Shown here in pieces: positions 1 to 6,838 of a DNA stretch of 9,837 nucleotides. A program made the translations under genes and the position numbers. The notes under the pieces are model-generated. The model was not told where the DNA came from, searched no databases, and worked only from the letters and a program-made list of their open reading frames with translations. Location: contig JBAXUS010000218.1 in assembly GCA_037129555.1 (NCBI GenBank), positions 1 through 9,837 on the forward strand. Direction: 5' to 3'. Each line of letters begins with the position of its first letter. Positions within the stretch are counted from its first letter, which is position 1. Source of the stretch: JANXLS01 sp037129555 (GTDB lineage Bacteria; Planctomycetota; SZUA-567; H5-PLA8).

Positions 1-173
1 ATTCATTATAATCGATGACTATCTAACCAAGATTACCCACTAATCGCACACGAATAACTTTCTAACCGCCTTCAAATCGAGTTATTCTTCATAGGTATAT
101 TAGGTTCTTATGTGGATGTTTTACCAATTCAAATAGTGTTATACAAAATGCCTATTCGATAACCATTTTTAGT
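1..173. other. AT-rich non-coding stretch downstream of folE
   Basis: No open reading frame of useful length or RNA gene is visible here. By my count the G+C content is about one third, against 55-60% in the neighbouring genes. It lies immediately 3' of folE, but I see no GC-rich hairpin followed by a T run that would mark a clear folE terminator. It contains one 8-bp inverted repeat (listed separately). It may be an intergenic spacer or decayed sequence. Confidence 0.5.
52..87. repeat. 8-bp inverted repeat GAATAACT / AGTTATTC
   Basis: GAATAACT at 52-59 is the exact reverse complement of AGTTATTC at 80-87, with 20 bases between the arms. It could be a protein-binding dyad or a weak hairpin. 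In such an AT-rich stretch a chance match is also quite possible, and nothing nearby shows which gene it would serve. Confidence 0.3.
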
Positions 174-734
174 TCAACCTTTATGATAAAAATGGGCCCA
201 CACTTCATCGCGAGCAGCATGATCCGTGACAAAATGGCCGCGTAATGCACTCGTAACCATCGAACTGCCAGGCTTTTTAATTCCCCGCATGGTCATGCAC
301 GAATGCGACGCTTCCAGCAGCACCGCGCAGCCGCGTGGATTTAATTTCGCCATCAATGTATCCGCTATTTGACACGTTAAGCGCTCCTGCACCTGCAAGC
401 GTCGCGCAAATCCATCCACTAATCGAGCTAGTTTACTCAATCCCACAATCCGGCCCGCAGGTAAATAAGCCAAATGCGCTTTACCCTGGAATGGCATCAT
501 ATGATGCTCACACATCGAATAAAATGGAATGTCTTTGAGTACAACAATCTCATTATAATTCTCTTCAAATGTGGTCTCTAAATGCTTCCCCGGATCGGTT
601 GCATGTCCGCCCAATATCTCTTCATACATCCGCCCCACGCGATTGGGCGTGTCTTTCAAGCCATCGCGATCCGGGTCCTCACCTATAGCGCTCAAAATTT
701 CCCGCACGGCTGCTGCTATTCGCTGCTTGTCCAT
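174..734 (-). CDS. folE: GTP cyclohydrolase I (FolE)
   Basis: This 186-residue cytoplasmic enzyme converts GTP to 7,8-dihydroneopterin triphosphate, the first step of tetrahydrofolate and related pteridine/deazapurine pathways. The type I family is recognised from the CEHH motif (Cys75, His77, His78) and the HSCMTMRG motif (Cys146). Cys75, His78 and Cys146 match the zinc ligands Cys110, His113 and Cys181 of the E. coli enzyme with a constant offset of 35, so the zinc site is intact and the difference from E. coli (222 aa) is a shorter N-terminus. Other conserved blocks are the early TPxRVxRMY segment (residues 29-37), GLSKLARLVD (98-107) and the QVQERLT segment (114-120). The ATG start has a GGAG ribosome-binding site 10 bases upstream (745-748). 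It lies 124 bp downstream of lpdA on the same strand, with a palindrome in the gap, so it may be the last gene of that unit. Confidence 0.97.
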   Translation of the reverse strand: MDKQRIAAAVREILSAIGEDPDRDGLKDTPNRVGRMYEEILGGHATDPGKHLETTFEENYNEIVVLKDIPFYSMCEHHMMPFQGKAHLAYLPAGRIVGLSKLARLVDGFARRLQVQERLTCQIADTLMAKLNPRGCAVLLEASHSCMTMRGIKKPGSSMVTSALRGHFVTDHAARDEVWAHFYHKG

Positions 735-755
735 AATGCGTTGTCTCCAGTAAAA

Positions 756-783
756 GGAGCGGCGGCACTCCTGCCGCCGTTTC
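756..783. repeat. GC-rich palindrome, copy A (lpdA-folE gap)
   Basis: CGGCGGCA (760-767) pairs with TGCCGCCG (772-779) around a CTCC loop. On the minus strand, the direction of transcription, the hairpin is followed by CTCC and then TTTT, so it resembles a weak intrinsic terminator or attenuator 76 bases after the lpdA stop. The downstream arm and the flanking TTTTA match copy B at 2303-2332, which shows that this is a dispersed element and not a unique hairpin. In copy A the outer part of one arm has diverged, leaving only 8 strong base pairs on the minus strand. Confidence 0.7.
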
Positions 784-858
784 GTTTCACAACCTGCTGG
801 CGTGAGAAAAGTAACTGTCTAATCGTTCTGCGGGTGCCAAGGAGCACGATGATTATGT

Positions 859-2244
859 TTAAAAATGAATCGCGCGACCACTGACCGCAAACGCAGCTTC
901 CTTCACAGCTTCGGCCAACGTCGGGTGAGCATGACAGGCTCGCGCCAAATCTTCGCTGCTGGCTCCGAATTCAATCGCATTCGCCGCTTCAGCAATCAAA
1001 TCGCCGGCATGAGGTCCGATGATGTGAACGCCGAGTATCCGATCCGTCTTCGCATCCGCCAGCATCTTCACGCGACCATCCGTGTTGTTGATTGCGCGTG
1101 CACGTCCATTCGCCAGGAACGGGAAAACACCTTTCTTGTACTCGATCTTTGCTTCCTTCAATTCGTCTTCCGTCTTGCCCACCGACGCGATCTCAGGACT
1201 CGTGTACACAACGCCCGGAATCGCGTCGTAATTCACATGGCCATAACCCGTGACGATCTGTTCGACGCACGCGACGCCTTCTTCTTCAGCCTTATGCGCC
1301 AGCATCGGTCCGACGATCACGTCGCCCACCGCGAAGATACCGTTGACAGCTGTTTCATAATGCGCATTGACCGGAATGCGGCCGCGTTTGTCGAGTTGAA
1401 CACCGACCACATCCAAATTCAGATTGTCTGTGTTCGGAACGCGCCCGACGGCCAACAACACCTTGTCGCAGATGAACGGCTCTGCGCCCTCGCATGCAAC
1501 CACGCACTCGCCCGCCGCGTTCGTGGTCGCGGACGTGACCTTGCTCTTCAAGCGGAATTCGAATCCCTGCTTCGCTAAAATTTTCTGCGCTTCCGCAGCA
1601 ATTTCGCTATCCATTCCCGGCAAAATGCGGTCCATGTACTCAAACACCGTGACCTGCGCGCCGAGCCGCAACCACACCGAGCCGAGTTCCAAACCAATCA
1701 CGCCTGCTCCGATCACCGCGAGCCGTTTCGGGACTTCGGCGTAGTTCAACGCTTCCGTGCTCGTGCCGATTTTAACGCCATCGATTTCAACGCCGCGCAA
1801 CGGAGCCGACTTGCTGCCCGTCGCGATCAGGATGTTCTTCGCCGTCAATTCCTTCGTGCCCGTCGCATCGCTGACCAACACTTTTCCACCGCCGCCAAGC
1901 GCACCGTGACCGACATAGCGCGTGATTTTATTCTTCTTCATCAGCGCATCGATACCGCGCGTCAACGCTGTGACAACCTGGTCTTTGCGCGACAACATCG
2001 TCGGCAGATTGAGTTGCACGCCGCTGAGATCAATGCCGTGGCGGTGCAGACCGTCTTTGGCTTCGTGAAACTTTTCGCTCGATTCCAACAGCGCTTTGCT
2101 GGGAATGCAACCCACACGCAAACACGTCCCTCCGAGCGCCGGTTCTTTTTCAATGATGCCGACATTCAAGCCCAATTGCGCCGCACGAATGGCCGCGACA
2201 TAGCCGCCAGGTCCAGCTCCGATTACGACCAAATCATGGTTCAT
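859..2244 (-). CDS. lpdA: Dihydrolipoyl dehydrogenase (E3)
   Basis: This 461-residue flavoprotein reoxidises the dihydrolipoyl group on E2 and passes the electrons through FAD to NAD+. The order of parts is typical of the family: an N-terminal FAD-binding GxGxxG motif (residues 9-14), the redox-active disulfide Cys41/Cys46 in GGTCLRVGCIPSK, a second Rossmann motif for NAD (VIGAGVIGLELG), the second FAD segment ending in AVGD, and the C-terminal HPTLAE motif with the catalytic pair His440-Glu445. The length fits the family (E. coli Lpd is 474 aa). I chose the ATG at 2244 because it has a strong AAAAGGA ribosome-binding site about 10 bases upstream and the protein then begins directly at the FAD fold. 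The frame stays open to a TTG at 2277, which would add 11 residues that cover that site. Its place next to sucA and sucB suggests it is the E3 of that complex, though E3 may be shared with pyruvate dehydrogenase. Confidence 0.97.
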   Translation of the reverse strand: MNHDLVVIGAGPGGYVAAIRAAQLGLNVGIIEKEPALGGTCLRVGCIPSKALLESSEKFHEAKDGLHRHGIDLSGVQLNLPTMLSRKDQVVTALTRGIDALMKKNKITRYVGHGALGGGGKVLVSDATGTKELTAKNILIATGSKSAPLRGVEIDGVKIGTSTEALNYAEVPKRLAVIGAGVIGLELGSVWLRLGAQVTVFEYMDRILPGMDSEIAAEAQKILAKQGFEFRLKSKVTSATTNAAGECVVACEGAEPFICDKVLLAVGRVPNTDNLNLDVVGVQLDKRGRIPVNAHYETAVNGIFAVGDVIVGPMLAHKAEEEGVACVEQIVTGYGHVNYDAIPGVVYTSPEIASVGKTEDELKEAKIEYKKGVFPFLANGRARAINNTDGRVKMLADAKTDRILGVHIIGPHAGDLIAEAANAIEFGASSEDLARACHAHPTLAEAVKEAAFAVSGRAIHF

Positions 2245-2302
2245 GTTCACGCTATCCTTTTCATACAAAACGATCAATCTTTAACACGGCATTTCTTAAA
2301 AT

Positions 2303-2332
2303 AGGAGCGGCGGCAATCTTGCCGCCGCTCCT
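2303..2332 (-). terminator. GC-rich palindrome, copy B; terminator-like
   Basis: AGGAGCGGCGGCAA (2303-2316) and TTGCCGCCGCTCCT (2319-2332) are perfect reverse complements with only two bases between them, so about 12 pairs can form around a small loop. On the minus strand the stem is followed immediately by ATTTTAAG, a short U tract. It lies 82 bp after the sucB stop and 58 bp before the lpdA start. It could cut read-through from sucB into lpdA, or protect the sucAB message from 3' decay. It is the same sequence family as the palindrome at 756-783. Confidence 0.55.
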
Positions 2333-2346
2333 GCACTGGGGCGCTG

Positions 2347-2373
2347 TTCCCTCTCCCCTTGAGGGAGAGGGGA
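2347..2373. repeat. CCCTCTCCC / GGGAGAGGG palindrome
   Basis: CCCTCTCCC (2349-2357) pairs with GGGAGAGGG (2363-2371) around a CTTGA loop, only 16 bases from palindrome copy B. The A-rich stretch GGAAAAACAA lies on the sucB side. On the transcribed minus strand this puts the T run before the hairpin and not after it, so it does not look like an intrinsic terminator for sucB. It may be a second type of dispersed intergenic repeat. Confidence 0.6.
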
Positions 2374-2413
2374 AAAACAATCGCAAGTCCGGTGATGCAC
2401 TCCCTGTACGGCA

Positions 2414-3601
2414 TTAAATCTCCAACAACATCCGCGAAGGTTCTTCCACCGATTCCTTAATGCGCTTGAGGAACGTGACCGCTTCGCGCCCATCGACCAC
2501 GCGGTGGTCATACGTCAGCGCGATGTACATCATCGGGCGGATGACGACCTGACCGTTCAATGCAACCGGGCGTTCTTGAATCGAATGCAATCCGAGAATG
2601 CCACTCTGCGGCGGGTTGACGATCGGTGTGGACAACAGCGAACCGTACACGCCGCCATTGCTGATCGTGAACGTGCCGCCCTTCAATTCGTCGAGACTGA
2701 TTTTATTTTCCATCGCACGCTTGCCGAAGTCAGAGATCGTGATTTCAACATTCGCGAAACTCATGCGTTCAGCGTTGCGCAGAATCGGAACCACGAGGCC
2801 TTTGCCGCCACCGACTGCAATGCCGACGTCGCAATAATTGTGATAGATCACGTCTTCACCGCGAATCTCAGCGTTGACTTGCGGGATCATTTTCAGCGCT
2901 TCAACGGCGGCTTTAACGAAGAACGACATGAAGCCGAGTTTCACGTTGTACTTCTTCGTGAACGCTTCCTGATAGCTCTTGCGCAGTGCCATGACGTTAG
3001 TCATATCCACTTCGTTGAACGTCGTGAGCAGCGCGGCGTTCTGTTGCGCTTGGACGAGGCGTTCGGCGATGCGGCGGCGCATCGGCGTCATCGGCACGGA
3101 TTCTTCCTGGCGCGACGGCGGCTGAGCCGTGAAGGCTTCAGGCTTCTGGATCGATGCTGGTTTGTTTTCGGCCTGGCGCAACACGTCTTCTTTCAACATG
3201 CGGCCACCCGGACCCGTCGCGACAACCTGGTCAGCGCTGACGTGGTGTTCGGCCATGGCGCGGCGCGCGGACGGCATGACAATCGTGCTCGGACGCGCGG
3301 AACCGGTTTCTTCTTTCTTCGGCGCTACGACTGCCTTTTCAGCAACCGGAGCGGCTTCACCAGCCGTCTCTTCGATGTACGCGATCACATCGCCGACGTT
3401 CGCTTTTTCACGCTTCTTCTTCAACACTTGCGAAATCACGCCGTTGACGGGTGACGGAATTTCGACCGTCGCCTTATCGCTTTCGATGACCACAATCGCT
3501 TCGTCGCGAGAGACTTTGTCGCCGGGATTCTTCAGCCAGTCGCCGATTTCGACTTCCTTGATCGATTCGCCAACGCTGGGGACTTTCAATTCAACTGCCA
3601 T
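2414..3601 (-). CDS. sucB: 2-oxoglutarate dehydrogenase E2 (dihydrolipoyl succinyltransferase)
   Basis: This 395-residue core subunit takes the succinyl group from E1 on a swinging lipoyl arm and transfers it to CoA. Three parts are visible. The N-terminal lipoyl domain (about residues 2-77) carries the ESDKATVE motif, with Lys43 as the lipoylation site. A Pro/Ala/Glu-rich linker leads to the peripheral subunit-binding domain that holds E3 (about 107-142, PSARRAMAEHHV ... GPGGRMLKEDV). After a second linker comes the C-terminal acyltransferase domain (about 170-395), with the DHRVVDG active-site motif (His366, Asp370). A single lipoyl domain and a length close to E. coli SucB (405 aa) favour succinyltransferase over the pyruvate E2, as does the adjoining sucA. 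The ATG has a GGAG site 9 bases upstream (3611-3614). It follows sucA after 92 bp and is very likely co-transcribed with it. Confidence 0.96.
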   Translation of the reverse strand: MAVELKVPSVGESIKEVEIGDWLKNPGDKVSRDEAIVVIESDKATVEIPSPVNGVISQVLKKKREKANVGDVIAYIEETAGEAAPVAEKAVVAPKKEETGSARPSTIVMPSARRAMAEHHVSADQVVATGPGGRMLKEDVLRQAENKPASIQKPEAFTAQPPSRQEESVPMTPMRRRIAERLVQAQQNAALLTTFNEVDMTNVMALRKSYQEAFTKKYNVKLGFMSFFVKAAVEALKMIPQVNAEIRGEDVIYHNYCDVGIAVGGGKGLVVPILRNAERMSFANVEITISDFGKRAMENKISLDELKGGTFTISNGGVYGSLLSTPIVNPPQSGILGLHSIQERPVALNGQVVIRPMMYIALTYDHRVVDGREAVTFLKRIKESVEEPSRMLLEI

Positions 3602-3662
3602 TATCAGATTCTCCGCCTCAATTTTATCACGCCCTAGGCCGCGCCCCAGGCATTTAAAGTTC

Positions 3663-3675
3663 GCTCCCGTGGAGC
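3663..3675. repeat. Small GCTCC-CGT-GGAGC hairpin in the sucA-sucB gap
   Basis: GCTCC and GGAGC form a 5-bp perfect stem with a three-base loop, 18 bp after the sucA stop. On the minus strand the bases that follow are GAACTTTAAATG, with no proper T run, so a full terminator is unlikely. It may be a remnant of a dispersed repeat or a minor stabilising hairpin. Confidence 0.4.
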
Positions 3676-3693
3676 TGAATGTGAAACAAAAAG

Positions 3694-6495
3694 TTAGACT
3701 GCAAATGCTCTGTCAATGACCTCACGTTGCTCACGCTTATGCACCGTGCCCGACCCTGTCGCCGGGCTTGCGGACGCCACGCGTGTTGAGCACGAGAACG
3801 GATGGGTGCCGAGCAATTTTTCACCGAGTAGGATGCGCATGAACCGCCACGCGCCCATGTTCTCCGGCTCTTCCTGCACCCACATCACCGGCGTGGAACT
3901 CGCGTAATTCGACAGCACGCTTTTCAAGCCATCCATGGGCACAGGATACAACTGCTCCATGCGAACAATGTCAATATCTGTGCGCTTCTTTTCCTCGCGC
4001 TCGGCCAGCAGTTCATAATAAATCTTGCCGCTGCACATCAACACGCGCGACACTGGCTTGTCTTTCTTCTGCGAATTGTCAGCAATAATACGTTGGAATT
4101 TTCCGTCCGCCAGTTCGTCAAGCGTCGAAACGGCCAGCGGATGGCGCAGCAGGCTCTTCGGTGTCATCACGATCAACGGCTTGCGCCAATTGCGCAGCAC
4201 CTGACGGCGCAGCGCGTGGAAGATTTGCGCCGGCGTCGTCGGGTTGATGACTTGGATATTTTCGTTCGCGGCGAGCGCGAGGAAACGTTCGAGACGACCG
4301 CTCGAATGCTCCGGCCCCTGACCTTCGAAACCGTGCGGCAGGAACATCACCAAGCCGGACAAGCGCCGCCATTTTTCTTCGGCGCTGACGATGAATTGAT
4401 CGACGATCGGTTGCGCGACGTTCCAGAAATCGCCGAACTGCGCTTCCCAGATCACCAAGCCGTCCGGGTATTCAAGGCTGTATCCGTAATCAAATCCGAG
4501 CACACCGGATTCGGACAGCGCACTGTTCACGATTTCAATCGGCGCCTGCTTCGGGTCCAGATGTTGCAGCGGACAATACGTTGATCCGTTTTCGCAATCA
4601 TGCAGCACGGCATGGCGGTGGCTGAACGTCCCACGACCGACGTCCTGACCGCTCAAACGGATGCGATGGCCCTGCGTCAAGATGGACGCATACGCCAGCG
4701 CTTCGCCCATCGCCCAATCCAGCGGCTTCTTTCCGGCGGCGGCCTGGTTGCGCACTTCAATGATCTTCACAACCTTCGGACTGGGATGGAAACTGCCCGG
4801 CAGTTTAGTTTGAACGTCAAGCAATCGCGCGAGCGTCGCTTTATCGACACCTGTCTTGACCTCAGGACATTCCTTTTCCAAGCCGCCTTTGTAACCGGCC
4901 CACAAGCCCTCAATGGTCGCCTTCTCCGGCGTGTTTTTCGAACGCGCTGCGGAGAGTTCGTTTTCGAGATATTCTTTGCGATCCTTGGCGATCTTTTCGG
5001 CTTCTTCGAGTGTCACTTCGCCTAGCGCCAGCAAATGTCCGAGGTATCCTTCGCGCACCGTTTTGCGCGCTTCAATCGCCTTATAAAGGAGCGGCTGCGT
5101 GAATGAAGGCTCGTCGCTTTCGTTGTGGCCACGGCGACGATAGCAGTACATGTCGATGACCACATCGCGTTGGAACGTGCGGCGGAAATCCTTGCTCAAT
5201 TTAACAACCTGAGCGACTGCTTCCGGATCTTCACCATTGACGTGGAAGATCGGCGTTTGCAGCATTTTCGCGATGTCCGTCGCATACTGACTAGACCGCG
5301 CTTCAGACGGATCCGTCGTGAATCCGATCTGATTGTTAACGACGATGTGAATCGCACCGCCGACCGTGTAGCCTTCCAATTCACTGAGATTCAGCGTCTC
5401 CTGACAGATGCCTTCGCCCGCAAATGCAGCATCGCCGTGAATCAAAATCGTGAGGCCCTTGACACGGTCCTCGTCGCCGGCGCGGTCCTGCTTTGCACGC
5501 ATGCGTCCGAGCGCAACGGTGTTGACGTATTCCAAATGGCTCGGATTGAAGCACAGTGACAGATGAATCTTCTTACCGGATTCAGTCTCCCAATCGCGGC
5601 TGTATCCGAGATGGTATTTGACGTCACCGCCGCCACTGGCATGCAAGGATGCGTCTTTGTCTTCAAATTCGCGGAATATCTGCCGCGCGTTTTTGCCCAT
5701 GATATTGGCGAGCACATTCAAGCGTCCGCGATGCGCCATGCCGATGACAATCTGGTTCACGCCATTTTCGCCCGCGCGTTCAATGGTCATGTCCAGCAGC
5801 GGGATCAAACTTTCAGCGCCTTCCAGCGAGAAGCTTTTCGCGCCAATGAATTTCTTTTGAATGAACTCTTCAAAAATCGTCGCGTCAGTGAGTTTCGTCA
5901 GGATGCGCAGCTGTTCTTTGCGTGAGAGCTTGACGCGATTCTCCGTGGCTTCCATGCGAACCAAAAGCCAGCGACGGACGAGCAAATCATCGATGTGATA
6001 AAATTGGACGCCGATCGAACGGCAGTACGTATTGCGCAGGCGCTCAATAATTTTGCGCAACGTGGTCTTATCCGGCCCGGCGAGTGTTTCGCACGAGAAC
6101 GGGCGGTCGAGGTCACTGTCTTGGAGATTGAAATATTTGTGGTCAAGTTCCGGCGGCTGCGGACGCGGGCGGCCCAACGGATCAATCTGTGCGATGATGT
6201 GGCCGCGCACTCGATAATTGCGGATGAGCATATCGACGCGTTCTTGCAACGCATCGAAGTTCGGATGGCCGCCACCTGAGCCATTCGACCCATTAGAACC
6301 ATTAGTAAGCGCTGGTGGATTGAAAATGCTTGTCGCTTGAAACGACGTTCCGATGCGCTTGGAGCTTCTAGGCGCCAGCTTATCGAAATACGACTGCCAG
6401 TCGTTCGAAACGGACTCTCTATCGTTTAAATAATCCTCATACAGCCCTTCAACAAAGGCCAAACTGCCAGAGTTTACTGCATCGTTTTCGGTCAT
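3694..6495 (-). CDS. sucA: 2-oxoglutarate dehydrogenase E1 (SucA/OdhA)
   Basis: This thiamine-diphosphate enzyme decarboxylates 2-oxoglutarate and transfers the succinyl group to lipoylated SucB, the rate-setting entry step of the complex. At 933 residues it has the same length as E. coli SucA. The N-terminus (about 10-40, LYEDYLNDRESVSNDWQSYF) is the conserved segment that contacts E2. Then come GMAHRGRL (252-259), the thiamine-diphosphate/Mg site from HGDAAFAGEG (353-362) to NNQIGFTT (387-394), and YRRRGHNESDEPSFTQP (452-468). The transketolase-type pyrimidine-binding domain carries GQDVGRGTFSHRH, and the C-terminus has QEEPENMGAW (874-883) and the RVASASPATGSG end block. No key motif is missing. 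An Asn-Gly-Ser-rich linker at about 64-76 joins the N-terminal segment to the catalytic body. The ATG has a GGAGAGG site about 11 bases upstream. It is the first gene of sucA-sucB-lpdA. Confidence 0.98.
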   Translation of the reverse strand: MTENDAVNSGSLAFVEGLYEDYLNDRESVSNDWQSYFDKLAPRSSKRIGTSFQATSIFNPPALTNGSNGSNGSGGGHPNFDALQERVDMLIRNYRVRGHIIAQIDPLGRPRPQPPELDHKYFNLQDSDLDRPFSCETLAGPDKTTLRKIIERLRNTYCRSIGVQFYHIDDLLVRRWLLVRMEATENRVKLSRKEQLRILTKLTDATIFEEFIQKKFIGAKSFSLEGAESLIPLLDMTIERAGENGVNQIVIGMAHRGRLNVLANIMGKNARQIFREFEDKDASLHASGGGDVKYHLGYSRDWETESGKKIHLSLCFNPSHLEYVNTVALGRMRAKQDRAGDEDRVKGLTILIHGDAAFAGEGICQETLNLSELEGYTVGGAIHIVVNNQIGFTTDPSEARSSQYATDIAKMLQTPIFHVNGEDPEAVAQVVKLSKDFRRTFQRDVVIDMYCYRRRGHNESDEPSFTQPLLYKAIEARKTVREGYLGHLLALGEVTLEEAEKIAKDRKEYLENELSAARSKNTPEKATIEGLWAGYKGGLEKECPEVKTGVDKATLARLLDVQTKLPGSFHPSPKVVKIIEVRNQAAAGKKPLDWAMGEALAYASILTQGHRIRLSGQDVGRGTFSHRHAVLHDCENGSTYCPLQHLDPKQAPIEIVNSALSESGVLGFDYGYSLEYPDGLVIWEAQFGDFWNVAQPIVDQFIVSAEEKWRRLSGLVMFLPHGFEGQGPEHSSGRLERFLALAANENIQVINPTTPAQIFHALRRQVLRNWRKPLIVMTPKSLLRHPLAVSTLDELADGKFQRIIADNSQKKDKPVSRVLMCSGKIYYELLAEREEKKRTDIDIVRMEQLYPVPMDGLKSVLSNYASSTPVMWVQEEPENMGAWRFMRILLGEKLLGTHPFSCSTRVASASPATGSGTVHKREQREVIDRAFAV

Positions 6496-6536
6496 TCTGC
6501 CCTATACCTCTCCCAATCAATCACACAATAAGTCAA

Positions 6537-6564
6537 ATCTTAATGAATCATCGGGAAAATTCAA
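6537..6564 (-). promoter_or_regulatory. Candidate sigma-70-type promoter for sucA
   Basis: On the minus strand TTGAAT (6559-6564) is followed after 16 bases by TAAGAT (6537-6542), each matching four of six consensus positions. This would start transcription near 6530, giving a leader of about 35 bases before the sucA ATG with its GGAGAGG site. It is the best-placed pair I can find upstream of sucA. In an AT-rich leader such matches also arise by chance. Confidence 0.35.
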
Positions 6565-6583
6565 TGAAACCTTTCCAATAAAT

Positions 6584-6611
6584 CCCGGTGGGGCACCCTC
6601 CCGCTGGGGCA
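6584..6611. repeat. Two 12-bp direct repeats, CCCGSTGGGGCA
   Basis: CCCGGTGGGGCA (6584-6595) and CCCGCTGGGGCA (6600-6611) differ at one base and start 16 bases apart. They lie just upstream of the candidate sucA promoter. They could be paired protein-binding sites or a scrap of dispersed repeat. Confidence 0.5.
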
Positions 6612-6623
6612 ATGGGTGAACGG

Positions 6624-6677
6624 CGAACGGCATTTTTTACCGCGAATTTACGCGAATTTACGCGAAAACGGCAAGGG
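6624..6677 (+). repeat. Dispersed repeat with 10-bp CGCGAATTTA units, left copy
   Basis: The element begins with CGAACGGC (6624-6631), then a T-rich stretch, then CGCGAATTTA twice in tandem (6641-6660), and ends with CGCGAAAACGGCAAGGG (6661-6677). The 29 bases at 6649-6677 match the reverse complement of 9620-9648 at 26 positions, and CGAACGGC recurs at the corresponding outer end (9663-9670). It is therefore one of two inverted copies that bracket the nucleotidyltransferase and esterase genes. Confidence 0.8.
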
Positions 6678-6838
6678 TAAATTGAACACGAAACGGACGG
6701 AATGGACAGAAAGAATTGGGAGGAGGTTGAACGCCGGGTGCCACTGATAATTACTCTTAACAGTGCGATCTCGCGGCGCCATGCTGTATTTCAAGACGCC
6801 ATTTCGGTGTTAAAAAGAACGTGTGAAACATGCGAGTG

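Larger units (their letters stand above)
6496..6838. other. Intergenic region between the nucleotidyltransferase gene and sucA
   Basis: This stretch of 343 bases has no convincing gene. It holds a possible sucA promoter, two 12-bp direct repeats and the dispersed repeat at 6624-6677, each listed separately. The remaining part, 6680-6838, is unremarkable apart from CACTG/CAGTG arms around a 14-base loop (6742-6765). On the minus strand a TTTTT run occurs just after the nucleotidyltransferase stop (near 6812-6816), but no stable hairpin precedes it. A short plus-strand frame from 6702 overlaps the antisense of the nucleotidyltransferase gene and shows no protein-like features. Confidence 0.6.

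Noticed and set aside
833..848. GTGC/GCAC hairpin after lpdA
   Set aside because: The stem has only four base pairs with a six-base loop and no T run, so it is not a credible terminator.
865..1578. Long plus-strand frames opposite lpdA, sucB, sucA and the esterase
   Set aside because: These are antisense shadows of GC-rich genes with Arg- and His-rich compositions. The minus-strand frames contain full family motifs.
6641..6666. A CRISPR-like array from the CGCGAATTTA repeats
   Set aside because: The units are 10 bp, directly adjacent, and only about two and a half in number, with no spacers and no cas genes.
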